Positions 24,737-34,521 of a DNA stretch of 64,000 bases are shown one piece after another; position 1 is the stretch's first letter, and each line of letters starts with the position of its first letter. The notes under the pieces were generated by a model. That model worked only from the letters and a program-made list of their open reading frames with translations. It had not been told where the DNA came from and made no database searches. Source of the DNA: a bacterium (lineage in GTDB: Bacteria > Cyanobacteriota > Vampirovibrionia > Gastranaerophilales > Gastranaerophilaceae); assembly GCA_024408855.1 (NCBI GenBank), contig JAKSUQ010000004.1, forward strand, positions 1 to 64,000. The letters are read 5' to 3'. The position numbers and the translations under genes are program-made.

Positions 24737-25528
24737 ATGAGTATGAAACATCTTGTGAAATTTATTATATTTATTATATTTTTTGCTTGCCAACAAGTTA
24801 TGGCAACATCAACGTTTGAGGGTGGAGTAAGTGCTGAGGGAGCGGGAAATTCATGCAGAATTATAGATAAAGCAACAGGAAATGGAGTCGGAAGTGCAAA
24901 AATTTCTATTCCAAAACAAAATTACTATACTCAAACCGATTCTGACGGATATTTTGAACTTGATACTCAAATCGACGGTACTACAATAATGTCGATTAAA
25001 AAGGATAATTATAAACCATATTCAGTAACTGTTACAGATCAAACATTTTCATCACCGGTTGTTATCGGGATTGAGAAATCAAATTCTCAAGGAATTGTAC
25101 TTGATTCAGACATGTATCATTTAGGGGATAATAATTATTCTGATCTTTCTGCTAATGCGAGTGAATTTAGTATGAAAGCATCAGGGCCTTTTTATAACAA
25201 AAAGTTTATTATGAAAAATCTAAAATTTAATCAACCGATTTATCTTGTAATTGGTTCTATTATCGGAATAGATACTGAAATTGCAAGAAGTATTGGGCAA
25301 AATCAAATTGCCAATGCTTTTGCATCTCCTCCAGAAGTATATTTTAACGGCAATAAAATTGTTGAATTACAAATTAACGGAGATGGACAAAGGGTGCGTA
25401 TACCGACACAATTAATAAGAAAAAATCAAGTGAATGAAGTTACGATAAGAACCGGACGGAATTTAATGCAAACGGCATATATTGACTATGATGATATTGA
25501 ATTTATGAATTTGTTTTTCGAGAATTGA
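24737..25528 (+). CDS. secreted protein with carboxypeptidase-regulatory-like beta domain
   Basis: An N-terminal signal peptide (IIFIIFFACQQVMA) is followed at residues about 35-100 by CRIIDKATGNGVGSAKISIP...TQTDSDGYFELD, the pattern of CarboxypepD_reg-like/Cna-B-type beta sandwiches. The remaining 150 residues are beta-rich and unrecognised. It is probably periplasmic or surface-bound. There is no strong ribosome binding site before ATG 24737. Confidence 0.75.
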   Translation: MSMKHLVKFIIFIIFFACQQVMATSTFEGGVSAEGAGNSCRIIDKATGNGVGSAKISIPKQNYYTQTDSDGYFELDTQIDGTTIMSIKKDNYKPYSVTVTDQTFSSPVVIGIEKSNSQGIVLDSDMYHLGDNNYSDLSANASEFSMKASGPFYNKKFIMKNLKFNQPIYLVIGSIIGIDTEIARSIGQNQIANAFASPPEVYFNGNKIVELQINGDGQRVRIPTQLIRKNQVNEVTIRTGRNLMQTAYIDYDDIEFMNLFFEN

Positions 25529-25534
25529 TAATAT

Positions 25535-25690
25535 TATGAATTTCAAATCTATAAATGTATTGATATTAATGGCAGAGTGTATACAACAAGACCGGCAGGA
25601 AATGTACGTTTTGAAAACTCTTATATCGAAATAACAAAGCCGACAGATATACAGCTAAATTATGAAATGATTTATCTGTTAAACATGTAT
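25535..25690 (+). pseudogene. possible relic downstream of the secreted beta protein
   Basis: In the same frame as the previous gene, directly after its TGA TAA, an open stretch reads QIYKCIDINGRVYTTRPAGN and on to KPTDIQLNYEM. It looks protein-like but has no start codon of its own. It may be a lost C-terminal extension or a remnant of another secreted protein. Confidence 0.25.
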
Positions 25691-25727
25691 TTATTGATAT
25701 ATAATTTTTTAAAAGCTATTTTTACAA

Positions 25728-26294
25728 TTACCAAAGTTCAAAATATTCGGATTTATCAAAAGTTCTTTCATCTCTGTAATAGCTGTTATAGTATTTAGCT
25801 TCTTTTATTATTTTGTACCAAAGGTTGTAATTCGCTTTAAAATCCTCAATATTTCTGTTAATATAATGCAGGCTAATTGTACCGTTATGGGCATGAGTAG
25901 CTCGATAAAATTCGCATTGAGCAAGTATAACGTTTCCGTTTTTTTGTTTATAATCATTTGTACATCTGGTTGCCATAGAATCAACCGGTGATGTTCTCAA
26001 ATACTTATATGTTCCTGTTGGGTTTGTGCGTTTCATACGCATTAAATCATTTGTCATAAAGATATTTAAGGGATAACTATTTTCATAATAAGAATGAATT
26101 ATTATACTTCTTTTCCAATTTTCATGAGTTTGACCTTTCGGAACATATTGCAAAATGGCTTCATTTCCGACTTTTTTGTAATAGGCTTTTTCCCACAATT
26201 CGCCTGCCGGATATTTTATAATAACGGTTTCATATGCAAAAACAGAAATTGCACTTACACACATCAAAATGCTAAATAAAAGGGCTTTTTTCAT
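25728..26294 (-). CDS. secreted hypothetical protein, 188 aa
   Basis: I chose ATG 26294, where a standard signal peptide begins (LLFSILMCVSAISVFA). The mature part is Tyr-rich (about 20 Tyr) with two cysteines (TRCTNDY, AQCEFY), likely a disulfide. The family is not recognised. It overlaps the end of the Nif3-like gene by 23 nt and is the last gene of the coaBC operon. Confidence 0.75.
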   Translation of the reverse strand: MKKALLFSILMCVSAISVFAYETVIIKYPAGELWEKAYYKKVGNEAILQYVPKGQTHENWKRSIIIHSYYENSYPLNIFMTNDLMRMKRTNPTGTYKYLRTSPVDSMATRCTNDYKQKNGNVILAQCEFYRATHAHNGTISLHYINRNIEDFKANYNLWYKIIKEAKYYNSYYRDERTFDKSEYFELW

Positions 26295-26943
26295 CAGCAA
26301 TAATTCCTTTTTCATTAACTCCGCTTAATTCTTTTAACAGTTTAACAGCAAAAATCTCGCTTTCAAAATGTCCGATATCAAAAAGAACTTTTGTTGTTTC
26401 AATCGCAGTATGAAATTTAATATCACCTGTAATATAGACTTCACAAGGAGCTTCTGATATAAATTCACTTCCAGAACCTGCACAAAATCCTGCTTTTTTG
26501 AAACTTTTTAATTCGTAATTATTAACGTATCGCAAATTTGGTGATATTCGATAAAGTTTTTCTTTAAATTCATTTATGTGAATTCTCTCTTCAAAATCCA
26601 CAACTCTTACAAAATCCCCAAATGGTTGACCGCATAAACCGAGTTCTTTTAAAAGAATATCAGTTGTTCCTCCATTTGCTTTATCAAGATTTGTATGTGC
26701 ACAATACATGTTTATATTTTTGTATTCAAAAGGTACATAAAAAAGCGGGTGATGAGAAATAATCATATCGCAGTCATTATCAACTGCTTGAGAGTAGATT
26801 TTATCTGTTATTGTAAGTGCAAATAAAATCTTATTGACTTCTTTTTTCTCGTTATCAGAAATCCATCCGCTTGCATCCCACTTTTCCTGAGTATCAAGTG
26901 GTGCAAATTTTTCTATCCTTTGTACTATCTCGTATTTATTCAA
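26272..26943 (-). CDS. Nif3-like dinuclear metal centre protein (DUF34)
   Basis: Metal-ligand motifs of the Nif3/YqfO family are present: ISHHPLFY, AHTNLDKANGGTTDIL and, near the end, DIGHFESEIFAVK. The family forms toroidal hexamers and its cellular role is still unclear. The start is TTG 26943, with GGAG 8 nt before it, inside the coaBC stop region (8-nt overlap); the family's typical first residues (NKYEIVQ) begin there. At 223 aa it is a short member without the inserted PII-like domain. Confidence 0.88.
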   Translation of the reverse strand: MNKYEIVQRIEKFAPLDTQEKWDASGWISDNEKKEVNKILFALTITDKIYSQAVDNDCDMIISHHPLFYVPFEYKNINMYCAHTNLDKANGGTTDILLKELGLCGQPFGDFVRVVDFEERIHINEFKEKLYRISPNLRYVNNYELKSFKKAGFCAGSGSEFISEAPCEVYITGDIKFHTAIETTKVLFDIGHFESEIFAVKLLKELSGVNEKGIIADEKSPFI

Positions 26944-28111
26944 AAATTTTCTCCAAGATTTTTTTTGCAATATTCTTTTTGGTATCTCTTTCCAAGTGAT
27001 TTATATTTAAAGACTTGTTAATTATATAAACTTCGTTTTCATCAGAGGAAAACCCTATATCTTTCCTTGAGATATCATTAGCAATAATAAAATCACATCC
27101 TTTATTTTTTATTTTTATCTTTGCATTTTCAAGTAGGTTTTGGCTTTCCGCACAAAATCCGACAACTTTTACATTCCCTTTTTGAGCGGATATTTCTTTA
27201 AGAATGTCAGGATTTTTGGTCAATTCAAGTGTGATATTTTCATCTGAAGTTTTTTTGATTTTTTGTTCTGAATAGTTTTTAATTCTGTAATCTGCAACGG
27301 CAGCAGCCATAATTACGCAATCTTGAGAATTAAACTTTGATTTTACAGCTGTTTCCATATCTTTTGCGGATTCCGTAACAATATTGTTGTAGGGTTTATT
27401 AACTTCAAAAGTTGATATTAATGTAACATCTGCACCAAGCTCAAAAGCACAATCTGCCATAGCTATACCCATTTTGCCCGAAGAACAATTTGTTATATAT
27501 CTGACCGGATCAATTTTTTCTTTTGTTCCGCCGGCAGTAATGAGAATTTTTTTGCCATTTAAAGTTTTTTTTGTATTCAAAATCTCAACTGTTTTATCAA
27601 AAATATCATCTATTTCAACCATTCTACCCTGACCGTCAGTACCGCATGCCAAATAGCCGAAAGCCGGATTAAGAATATAGCATCCGTTATTTTCAAGTTT
27701 TTTTATATTTTCTTGTACAAAATTGTTATTCCACATACCTGTATTCATTGCAGGAACAAGAAGAATAGGTTTTGAATAAGCACATGCAATCGACAACAAA
27801 AGATTATCACATATTCCGTTTGCCATTTTGGAAAGTGTATTGGCACTTGCCGGAGCAATAACAAAAATATCTGCTTCATCAGCCAACGAAATATGTTCAG
27901 GTTTATAATTTTTATCTGAAAAACTTTCAACATAAACTTCATTATTGCTTAATGTTTGCAAAGTCAATTTTGTAACAAAATTCAAAGCAGACGGAGTCAT
28001 TACCACTTTTACATTAGCACCTGCTTTTTTGTATAAACGAACCAAAGCCGGTATCTTATATGCGGCAATTCCGCCAGTAATTCCTATCAAAACTGTCTTA
28101 TTCTTCAACAT
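26936..28111 (-). CDS. coaBC: phosphopantothenoylcysteine decarboxylase/synthetase CoaBC
   Basis: This bifunctional enzyme makes 4'-phosphopantetheine from phosphopantothenate and cysteine. The N-terminal flavoprotein half has VLIGITGGIAAYK, the PASANT motif (APASANTLSKMANGICDNLL) and ACGTDGQGRM. The C-terminal synthetase half has ITAGGTKEKIDPVRYITN and AAAVADYR. ATG 28111 fits the family start; a TTG at 28129 is in frame. With coaD and coaE it gives three CoA enzymes in this window, but CoaBC has no N-terminal extension. Confidence 0.95.
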   Translation of the reverse strand: MLKNKTVLIGITGGIAAYKIPALVRLYKKAGANVKVVMTPSALNFVTKLTLQTLSNNEVYVESFSDKNYKPEHISLADEADIFVIAPASANTLSKMANGICDNLLLSIACAYSKPILLVPAMNTGMWNNNFVQENIKKLENNGCYILNPAFGYLACGTDGQGRMVEIDDIFDKTVEILNTKKTLNGKKILITAGGTKEKIDPVRYITNCSSGKMGIAMADCAFELGADVTLISTFEVNKPYNNIVTESAKDMETAVKSKFNSQDCVIMAAAVADYRIKNYSEQKIKKTSDENITLELTKNPDILKEISAQKGNVKVVGFCAESQNLLENAKIKIKNKGCDFIIANDISRKDIGFSSDENEVYIINKSLNINHLERDTKKNIAKKILEKIFE

Positions 28112-28248
28112 AGAAATATTATATCTCAAAGATTTATAATAAAGCTATTTTGCAAAAATTAAAATGTTAAGAAATTGTTTATTTTTTTAATCATGTTGAA
28201 AAAAGGTGATTTAATAATAGTGTAAAAGATTGAAAATAACTCATATAA

Positions 28249-30105
<1,857 letters not shown>

Positions 30106-30133
30106 TTGTTAAAACATAGAGTTATTGTTAACA

Positions 30134-30167
30134 AACAACGGACTATTTTTAAATAGTCCGTTGTTTT
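30134..30167 (+). terminator. Rho-independent terminator of dnaK
   Basis: A 15-bp stem (AACAACGGACTATTT with its complement) and a TT loop are followed by T residues. It can also serve the rubredoxin gene from the other strand. Confidence 0.85.
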
Positions 30168-30196
30168 GTAAGTTTATTTTAATAATAATATTTTTA

Positions 30197-30337
30197 TTAG
30201 TTTTCTTTTTCAAACATTTCTTTGCCGACTCCGCACATAGGACATATAAAATCGTCAGGCAAATCTTCAAATTTTATGTCGTTATTTTCTTCGGGATTAT
30301 AAATCCATTGGCAAACTGTACAAATATGTTTTTCCAT
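30197..30337 (-). CDS. rubredoxin, short form (46 aa)
   Basis: On the minus strand an ATG at 30337, with AGGAG 8 nt upstream, opens a 46-codon frame with [34 protein letters not shown]. Both CxxC knuckles that bind iron (Cys6, Cys9, Cys32, Cys35) and the EDLPDDF segment are intact. Usual rubredoxins are about 52-54 aa; the loop between them is shorter by roughly seven residues. Rubredoxin is an electron donor, and the flavodiiron protein at 32669 is a natural partner for reducing oxygen or NO. Confidence 0.93.
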   Translation of the reverse strand: MEKHICTVCQWIYNPEENNDIKFEDLPDDFICPMCGVGKEMFEKEN

Positions 30338-30377
30338 ATATTTCTCCTTTTGATATAATTATTTTAATAATATATTT

Positions 30378-30944
30378 TTACATTTTTTTATAACCGCATT
30401 TAGGGCAAATTCCATTATCATTCAATAAAATCCCACACCATGGACATCTGTCTTTAGTTCCGTGAACTTCATAAGTTTCGGAGGCTGTATTAGTCCCGCT
30501 TTTAAAAGTAATTTTTGATATATTTAATTTGTCTTTAAGTAAAGAATAAACAATTTTAATCATTCCCTCTGTTGTCATAGATTCTTTTGTTACAACAATT
30601 CTGCTGTCAGGATATGCTGTAACAAGTTCATTTTTGAAAGCAGCACCTATCATAGTATTTGTCGGGGCTCCGTTTCTTATGCCTTGTTTGTCATAAACTT
30701 CTAAAACAACAGGTAACAGTGGGTCATCTTCTCTCAGCACAAGTGCATGGTCAAAGTTTTGTAAAAGCTCCCAAGCAATTTTTTTAATTTCATTACAAGG
30801 GAAGACCATATTTACTCCCGTATTTATTGTATCTTCAACTTCAATGGTTAATGTACCTGTATGACCATGAAGATATTGTGCTTCACCTTTAAAACCGTAA
30901 AATCTGTGTGCATACTGCAAGTCAAATGTTGTAATTGATTTCAT
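30378..30944 (-). CDS. 6-pyruvoyl-tetrahydropterin synthase/QueD-like protein with C-terminal zinc ribbon
   Basis: Zinc ligands of the T-fold family are present: YAHRF (His13) and LHGHTG (His26, His28), followed by FDHALVLREDDP and ASETYEVHG (catalytic Glu). The usual catalytic Cys four residues before HGH in QueD/PTPS is missing; the segment is GEAQYLHGH with a Glu at position 21. The last 25 residues are a two-knuckle zinc ribbon (CPWC, CPKC). ATG 30944 follows AAAGGAGGG. Neither queC nor queE neighbours it, so the reaction is uncertain. Confidence 0.82.
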   Translation of the reverse strand: MKSITTFDLQYAHRFYGFKGEAQYLHGHTGTLTIEVEDTINTGVNMVFPCNEIKKIAWELLQNFDHALVLREDDPLLPVVLEVYDKQGIRNGAPTNTMIGAAFKNELVTAYPDSRIVVTKESMTTEGMIKIVYSLLKDKLNISKITFKSGTNTASETYEVHGTKDRCPWCGILLNDNGICPKCGYKKM

Positions 30945-31117
30945 AAATGTCCCTCCTTTCAATCGTATATTTTCTGATAAATCAGGTGTTGGCATTATAG
31001 TGTTTTATAATATGAAAAACAACGCCTATTTGGGCATTGTTTAGACGTTTAAGAATTTTTATTTAATTCGCAAAAACTGATTTTATAATTATTTTTAGGA
31101 TATTTAAAAAAAATTTT

Positions 31118-31141
31118 GAACATTTTTATTTTAATTTCGTT
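31118..31141 (+). promoter_or_regulatory. ECF-type promoter (GAAC-N16-CGTT) of the sigma/anti-sigma operon
   Basis: GAAC (31118-31121) and CGTT (31138-31141) are 16 nt apart and about 25 bp before the anti-sigma gene. This matches the general ECF promoter form (AAC -35, CGT -10), so the ECF sigma at 31510 probably drives its own operon. Confidence 0.6.
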
Positions 31142-31165
31142 ATACTAATGTAAGAGGTAAACAAA

Positions 31166-31510
31166 ATGAATAACAAATGTACAAAATACGAAGGCTTATT
31201 TGTTTTTTCCGACAACGAAACTTTAATGGAGCACATTAATTCTTGTGAGGAATGTAAATCTGAACATGAAAAAATGGAAAAAGTTTCGGATTTGATAAGT
31301 GAAGTGAAGTTGTATTACAAAGGACGAAAACAAAAATTTAAACAACTCAAAGCTGTATGTGTATTATTCCTTTTTATCATATTCAGCACATCAGGGATAA
31401 TTATATATGATGATGCTGAAATAATGGAATCTTTGATGTACGGCAATACTCTCTCGGCAGAAGATTTAGGATTTCCGGTTGATTCTGACGGACTTTTAAT
31501 GGTGGATTAA
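31166..31510 (+). CDS. putative zinc-type anti-sigma factor
   Basis: The N-terminal part has HINSCEEC, the H-x3-C-x2-C motif of zinc anti-sigma domains, and residues about 66-85 are a single membrane helix (VCVLFLFIIFSTSGIIIY). The C-terminal tail would lie outside the membrane. It overlaps the sigma gene by 1 nt (TAATG). The anti-sigma gene comes first, whereas sigma usually comes first. It likely holds the ECF sigma at the membrane until an envelope signal arrives. Confidence 0.75.
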   Translation: MNNKCTKYEGLFVFSDNETLMEHINSCEECKSEHEKMEKVSDLISEVKLYYKGRKQKFKQLKAVCVLFLFIIFSTSGIIIYDDAEIMESLMYGNTLSAEDLGFPVDSDGLLMVD

Positions 31511-32013
31511 TGAATTTTAGCGAACTTATAAATTCAAACAAACAAAATGTGAAAAATATAATACGTTTGATAACAAAACAAGATAATGAAGACCTTGAAC
31601 AAGAAGTCTATATGAAAGCTTGGAAAAATTCAGACAAATATGAAGAACGAGGAAATTTCAAAAGTTGGATTTCTTCAATCGCAAAAAATGTGGCGAAAGA
31701 TTATCTAAAATCGGTTTATTTCAAAAATTATACAAATACAACATCAGATGAGTACGAATTGGAATGTATTAAAGATAAAAGACTGACTCCGGACTCCTCT
31801 GTAATGATTACGGAAAGGCAAAAAAGAATAATAGATGCAATAGAAACTTTAAAACCAAAATTGAAAGAAACAATTATGCTTTGTGAAATAGAAGGCTATT
31901 CTTATGAAGAAGCCGCTCAAAAATTAAAATGTCCTATAGGTACAATAAAGTCAAGAATATTCAATGCTAAGAAAGAATTAGCAGAAAAGTTAGCAGATTT
32001 ATTAGAGGTGTAA
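31510..32013 (+). CDS. ECF (extracytoplasmic function) sigma factor
   Basis: Region 2 is seen as NEDLEQEVYMKAWKNSDKYEERGNFKSWISSIAKNVAKDYL (given in part: DLEQEVYMKAW, FKSWISSIAKN), and region 4 as LKETIMLCEIEGYSYEEAAQKL then GTIKSRIFNAKK. At 167 aa it has only sigma2 and sigma4 domains. It is coupled by a TAATG overlap to the anti-sigma gene and followed after 3 nt by the Spy-like gene, a typical envelope-stress regulon unit. Confidence 0.93.
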   Translation: MNFSELINSNKQNVKNIIRLITKQDNEDLEQEVYMKAWKNSDKYEERGNFKSWISSIAKNVAKDYLKSVYFKNYTNTTSDEYELECIKDKRLTPDSSVMITERQKRIIDAIETLKPKLKETIMLCEIEGYSYEEAAQKLKCPIGTIKSRIFNAKKELAEKLADLLEV

Positions 32014-32016
32014 ATT

Positions 32017-32532
32017 ATGAAAAAATTAGCAATTTTATTGAGTTTAGTAGTTCTCTCAATGTCCTGCGTTAACGCAGCTGAAACCAAAACTACGCCTAAA
32101 AATGTAAAACCGGTAATTACTCAGGAACAAATCCAGAAGATGAGAGTTGACCGTGCAAATGCATTTGACCAAAAATTAGGCTTGACTGATGAACAAAAAG
32201 CTAAGGCAAAAGAATTCAGAACACAAGCCCATGAGAAGATGGTTCCTGTTATGCAAAAAATCAAAACAAACAGGCTGGAAGCTAAAAAGCTCAAAAACAT
32301 TGATAAGAGAACAAACGCTCAAGAAGAAAAATTGACGCAACTTAACAATGATTTCAGAGCATTGCAAAAAGAAATACATCAAATAAGACAACAAAATATG
32401 AAAGATTTTGAGTCAATATTGACTGATGACCAAAAAAATACATTAAAAACAATGAAAAAAGAAGGTCGCAATCAATACAGAAAAAACCATCCTCCTTTTA
32501 AAAAACATATGCAACCAAGAAATGTAAAATAG
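32017..32532 (+). CDS. periplasmic Spy/CpxP-like protein
   Basis: After a signal peptide (LLSLVVLSMSCVNA) the 150-residue mature part is all helix, charged and basic, with LTDEQKAKAKEFRTQAHEKM and LTDDQKNTLKTM, the two LTxxQ-type motifs of Spy/CpxP family members. These act as periplasmic chaperones or stress sensors. As the third gene of the ECF operon it could sense misfolded protein or metal and signal to the anti-sigma factor. It is ended by the hairpin at 32541. Confidence 0.82.
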   Translation: MKKLAILLSLVVLSMSCVNAAETKTTPKNVKPVITQEQIQKMRVDRANAFDQKLGLTDEQKAKAKEFRTQAHEKMVPVMQKIKTNRLEAKKLKNIDKRTNAQEEKLTQLNNDFRALQKEIHQIRQQNMKDFESILTDDQKNTLKTMKKEGRNQYRKNHPPFKKHMQPRNVK

Positions 32533-32540
32533 TTATTTTT

Positions 32541-32572
32541 AAATGGGATAGCATTTAGCTATCCCATTTTTT
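32541..32572 (+). terminator. terminator of the ECF operon
   Basis: The stem AAATGGGATAGC and its complement flank a 5-nt loop and are followed by six T. Confidence 0.85.
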
Positions 32573-32668
32573 GTTGAAATAAAACCGCCATTAAGATAAC
32601 TTTTAATTCGTTTTTGAAATGATATAATAGAGCGGACTTAATTAATAGGGTATTTTTTAGGGGGCAAA

Positions 32669-33865
32669 ATGTATTGTACAAAGCGAATACAACAAGATTT
32701 ATTTTGGATAGGCGGGAATGACAGGCGACTCAGTTTATTTGAGGGGGTGTATTCTGTACCTAAAGGTGTTTCATATAATTCATACATTCTGCTTGATGAC
32801 AAAATTGTTATTTTTGATACTGTCGACAAAGCTATTGGTGAAATTTATTTTGAAAATCTTGAATATAAATTACAAGACAGAAATCCTGATTATATAGTTG
32901 TACAGCATATGGAGCCTGATCACAGTGCGACTTTAAAACGATTAATTCAACTATATCCGAATATTACAATTGTTTGTAATTCAAAAACTCAAAATATGAT
33001 TAATCAATTTTTTGAGTTTAAACAAGAAATTAAATATCACATTGTTCAAGAGGGTGATGTTCTTGAAACTGGGCATCATATACTGAATTTTATAATGGCT
33101 CCGATGGTTCATTGGCCCGAAGTAATGGTTGTTTATGATTCAGAAGATAAAATTTTATTTTCGGCAGATGCTTTTGGGACATTTGGAGCATTGAACGGAG
33201 CAATTTTTGCTGATGAAGTTGATTTTGAACATGATTATATGGATGAAGCGAGAAGATACTATACAAATATTGTTGGTAAATATGGAGTACAAGTGCAAAC
33301 GCTTTTAAAAAAGGTATCCAATTTTGATATCAAATGTATTTGTCCGTTGCATGGATTTGTTTGGAGAAATAATCTTAATGATTATATAGATAAATATCAT
33401 AGATGGAGTACATATACGCCTGAAGAACAAGGTGTGATGATTGCCTATGCATCAGTTTATGGTAATACTGCAAATGTAGCTGATATTATATCTGCAAAAC
33501 TATGGGATAAAGGAATTAAAACTGTAATGTTTGACGTTTCGGTTACACCTGCATCAGAGATAGTTTCCGCATCATTCAAATGGAGCCATTTGCTTTTTGC
33601 CTCAACGACATATAATGCCGGGATTTTTATCTCTATGGAAGAAGTTTTGAGGGATTTAGTTTCGCATAATATCCAAAAACGGACAGTTGCTTTTATAGAA
33701 AACGGTTCTTGGGTAGCAACAAGTGGTAAATTGATGAAAGAGTTGCTTTCCGAATGTAAAGAAATGAATTACATTGAAAACTTTTTGAGTATCAAATCTT
33801 CACTGAAAAATAATCAAATGGAGGACGTGGAAAATTTAGTGAACGCAATTTGCAATACTTTTTAA
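32669..33865 (+). CDS. flavodiiron protein (FprA-type A flavoprotein)
   Basis: A beta-lactamase-fold diiron domain comes first, with VVQHMEPDHSATL (H-x-E-x-D-H ligands), the MVHWPEVMVVY segment and ICPLHGFVW (His ligand). A flavodoxin domain follows, from about residue 250 (YASVYGNTANVADII). It is 398 aa, the normal two-domain form. It reduces O2 to water or NO to N2O in anaerobes using rubredoxin; the rubredoxin at 30197 is a likely donor. GGGGG precedes the ATG. Confidence 0.95.
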   Translation: MYCTKRIQQDLFWIGGNDRRLSLFEGVYSVPKGVSYNSYILLDDKIVIFDTVDKAIGEIYFENLEYKLQDRNPDYIVVQHMEPDHSATLKRLIQLYPNITIVCNSKTQNMINQFFEFKQEIKYHIVQEGDVLETGHHILNFIMAPMVHWPEVMVVYDSEDKILFSADAFGTFGALNGAIFADEVDFEHDYMDEARRYYTNIVGKYGVQVQTLLKKVSNFDIKCICPLHGFVWRNNLNDYIDKYHRWSTYTPEEQGVMIAYASVYGNTANVADIISAKLWDKGIKTVMFDVSVTPASEIVSASFKWSHLLFASTTYNAGIFISMEEVLRDLVSHNIQKRTVAFIENGSWVATSGKLMKELLSECKEMNYIENFLSIKSSLKNNQMEDVENLVNAICNTF

Positions 33866-33876
33866 TAAACAAAGTT

Positions 33877-34518
33877 TTATAGCTTAAAATTTTCAAACCA
33901 TTCAATCAGGGCTTTCTTTTCGCCGAATTCAAAATGAAATCCGTTTGCAAAGTCCGGATGTATCAAAAAATCGTAATCAATATTGAAACTGCAAGGTTCT
34001 TCTTCTACACATAATTTTTTTATTTTTCGGGGAGAAATTTTTTTAGTTCTCTTATTGATAATATTAGAATAGTTTTTTCCGTCAAAACAACAAAACGGTA
34101 CATCTTTTCCGCCTTTAGAATTATTTGTCAAAAGTCCGAATGCTCTACACAATATTCCGCGATATTCATATACTGAACAAACGTTATCAATGAGCATAGG
34201 ACAATCATATTTGAATTTTTTTCTTAATTCGTCTTTGGAATATTTATTTTTATATTTTGAATAATATTTTTTCCTCTTTTCGAGAATATTTGCAAGATTG
34301 TTTTGGATTTTATTTTGGATATCAATAGGCAGCCGCATAATTCCGAGTAAGAGGTATCTTAATTCAATTTTGGTATATGGAAAAACTGCATTTTTGCAAC
34401 ATTCTCCGCATCCTTTTTTGCAAAATATAAAAGGTTTTTGACTTTTGAAAAAACGCTGAAATTTTTCGTCTAAAAATGATAAATAACCAAGGTAATTTTG
34501 TAAATTATTATCTGTCAT
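33877..34518 (-). CDS. YkgJ-type cysteine-cluster protein
   Basis: The family motif CKKGCGECCKNAVFPYT is near the start, and further cysteines follow in YDCPMLIDNVCSVYEYRGILCRAFG (CPML...C...C). These are thought to hold a zinc or iron-sulfur site; the reaction is not known. It lies 3 nt behind the acyltransferase-like gene, so both share an operon. At 213 aa it is slightly longer than the basic domain. Confidence 0.85.
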   Translation of the reverse strand: MTDNNLQNYLGYLSFLDEKFQRFFKSQKPFIFCKKGCGECCKNAVFPYTKIELRYLLLGIMRLPIDIQNKIQNNLANILEKRKKYYSKYKNKYSKDELRKKFKYDCPMLIDNVCSVYEYRGILCRAFGLLTNNSKGGKDVPFCCFDGKNYSNIINKRTKKISPRKIKKLCVEEEPCSFNIDYDFLIHPDFANGFHFEFGEKKALIEWFENFKL

Positions 34519-34521
34519 AAA

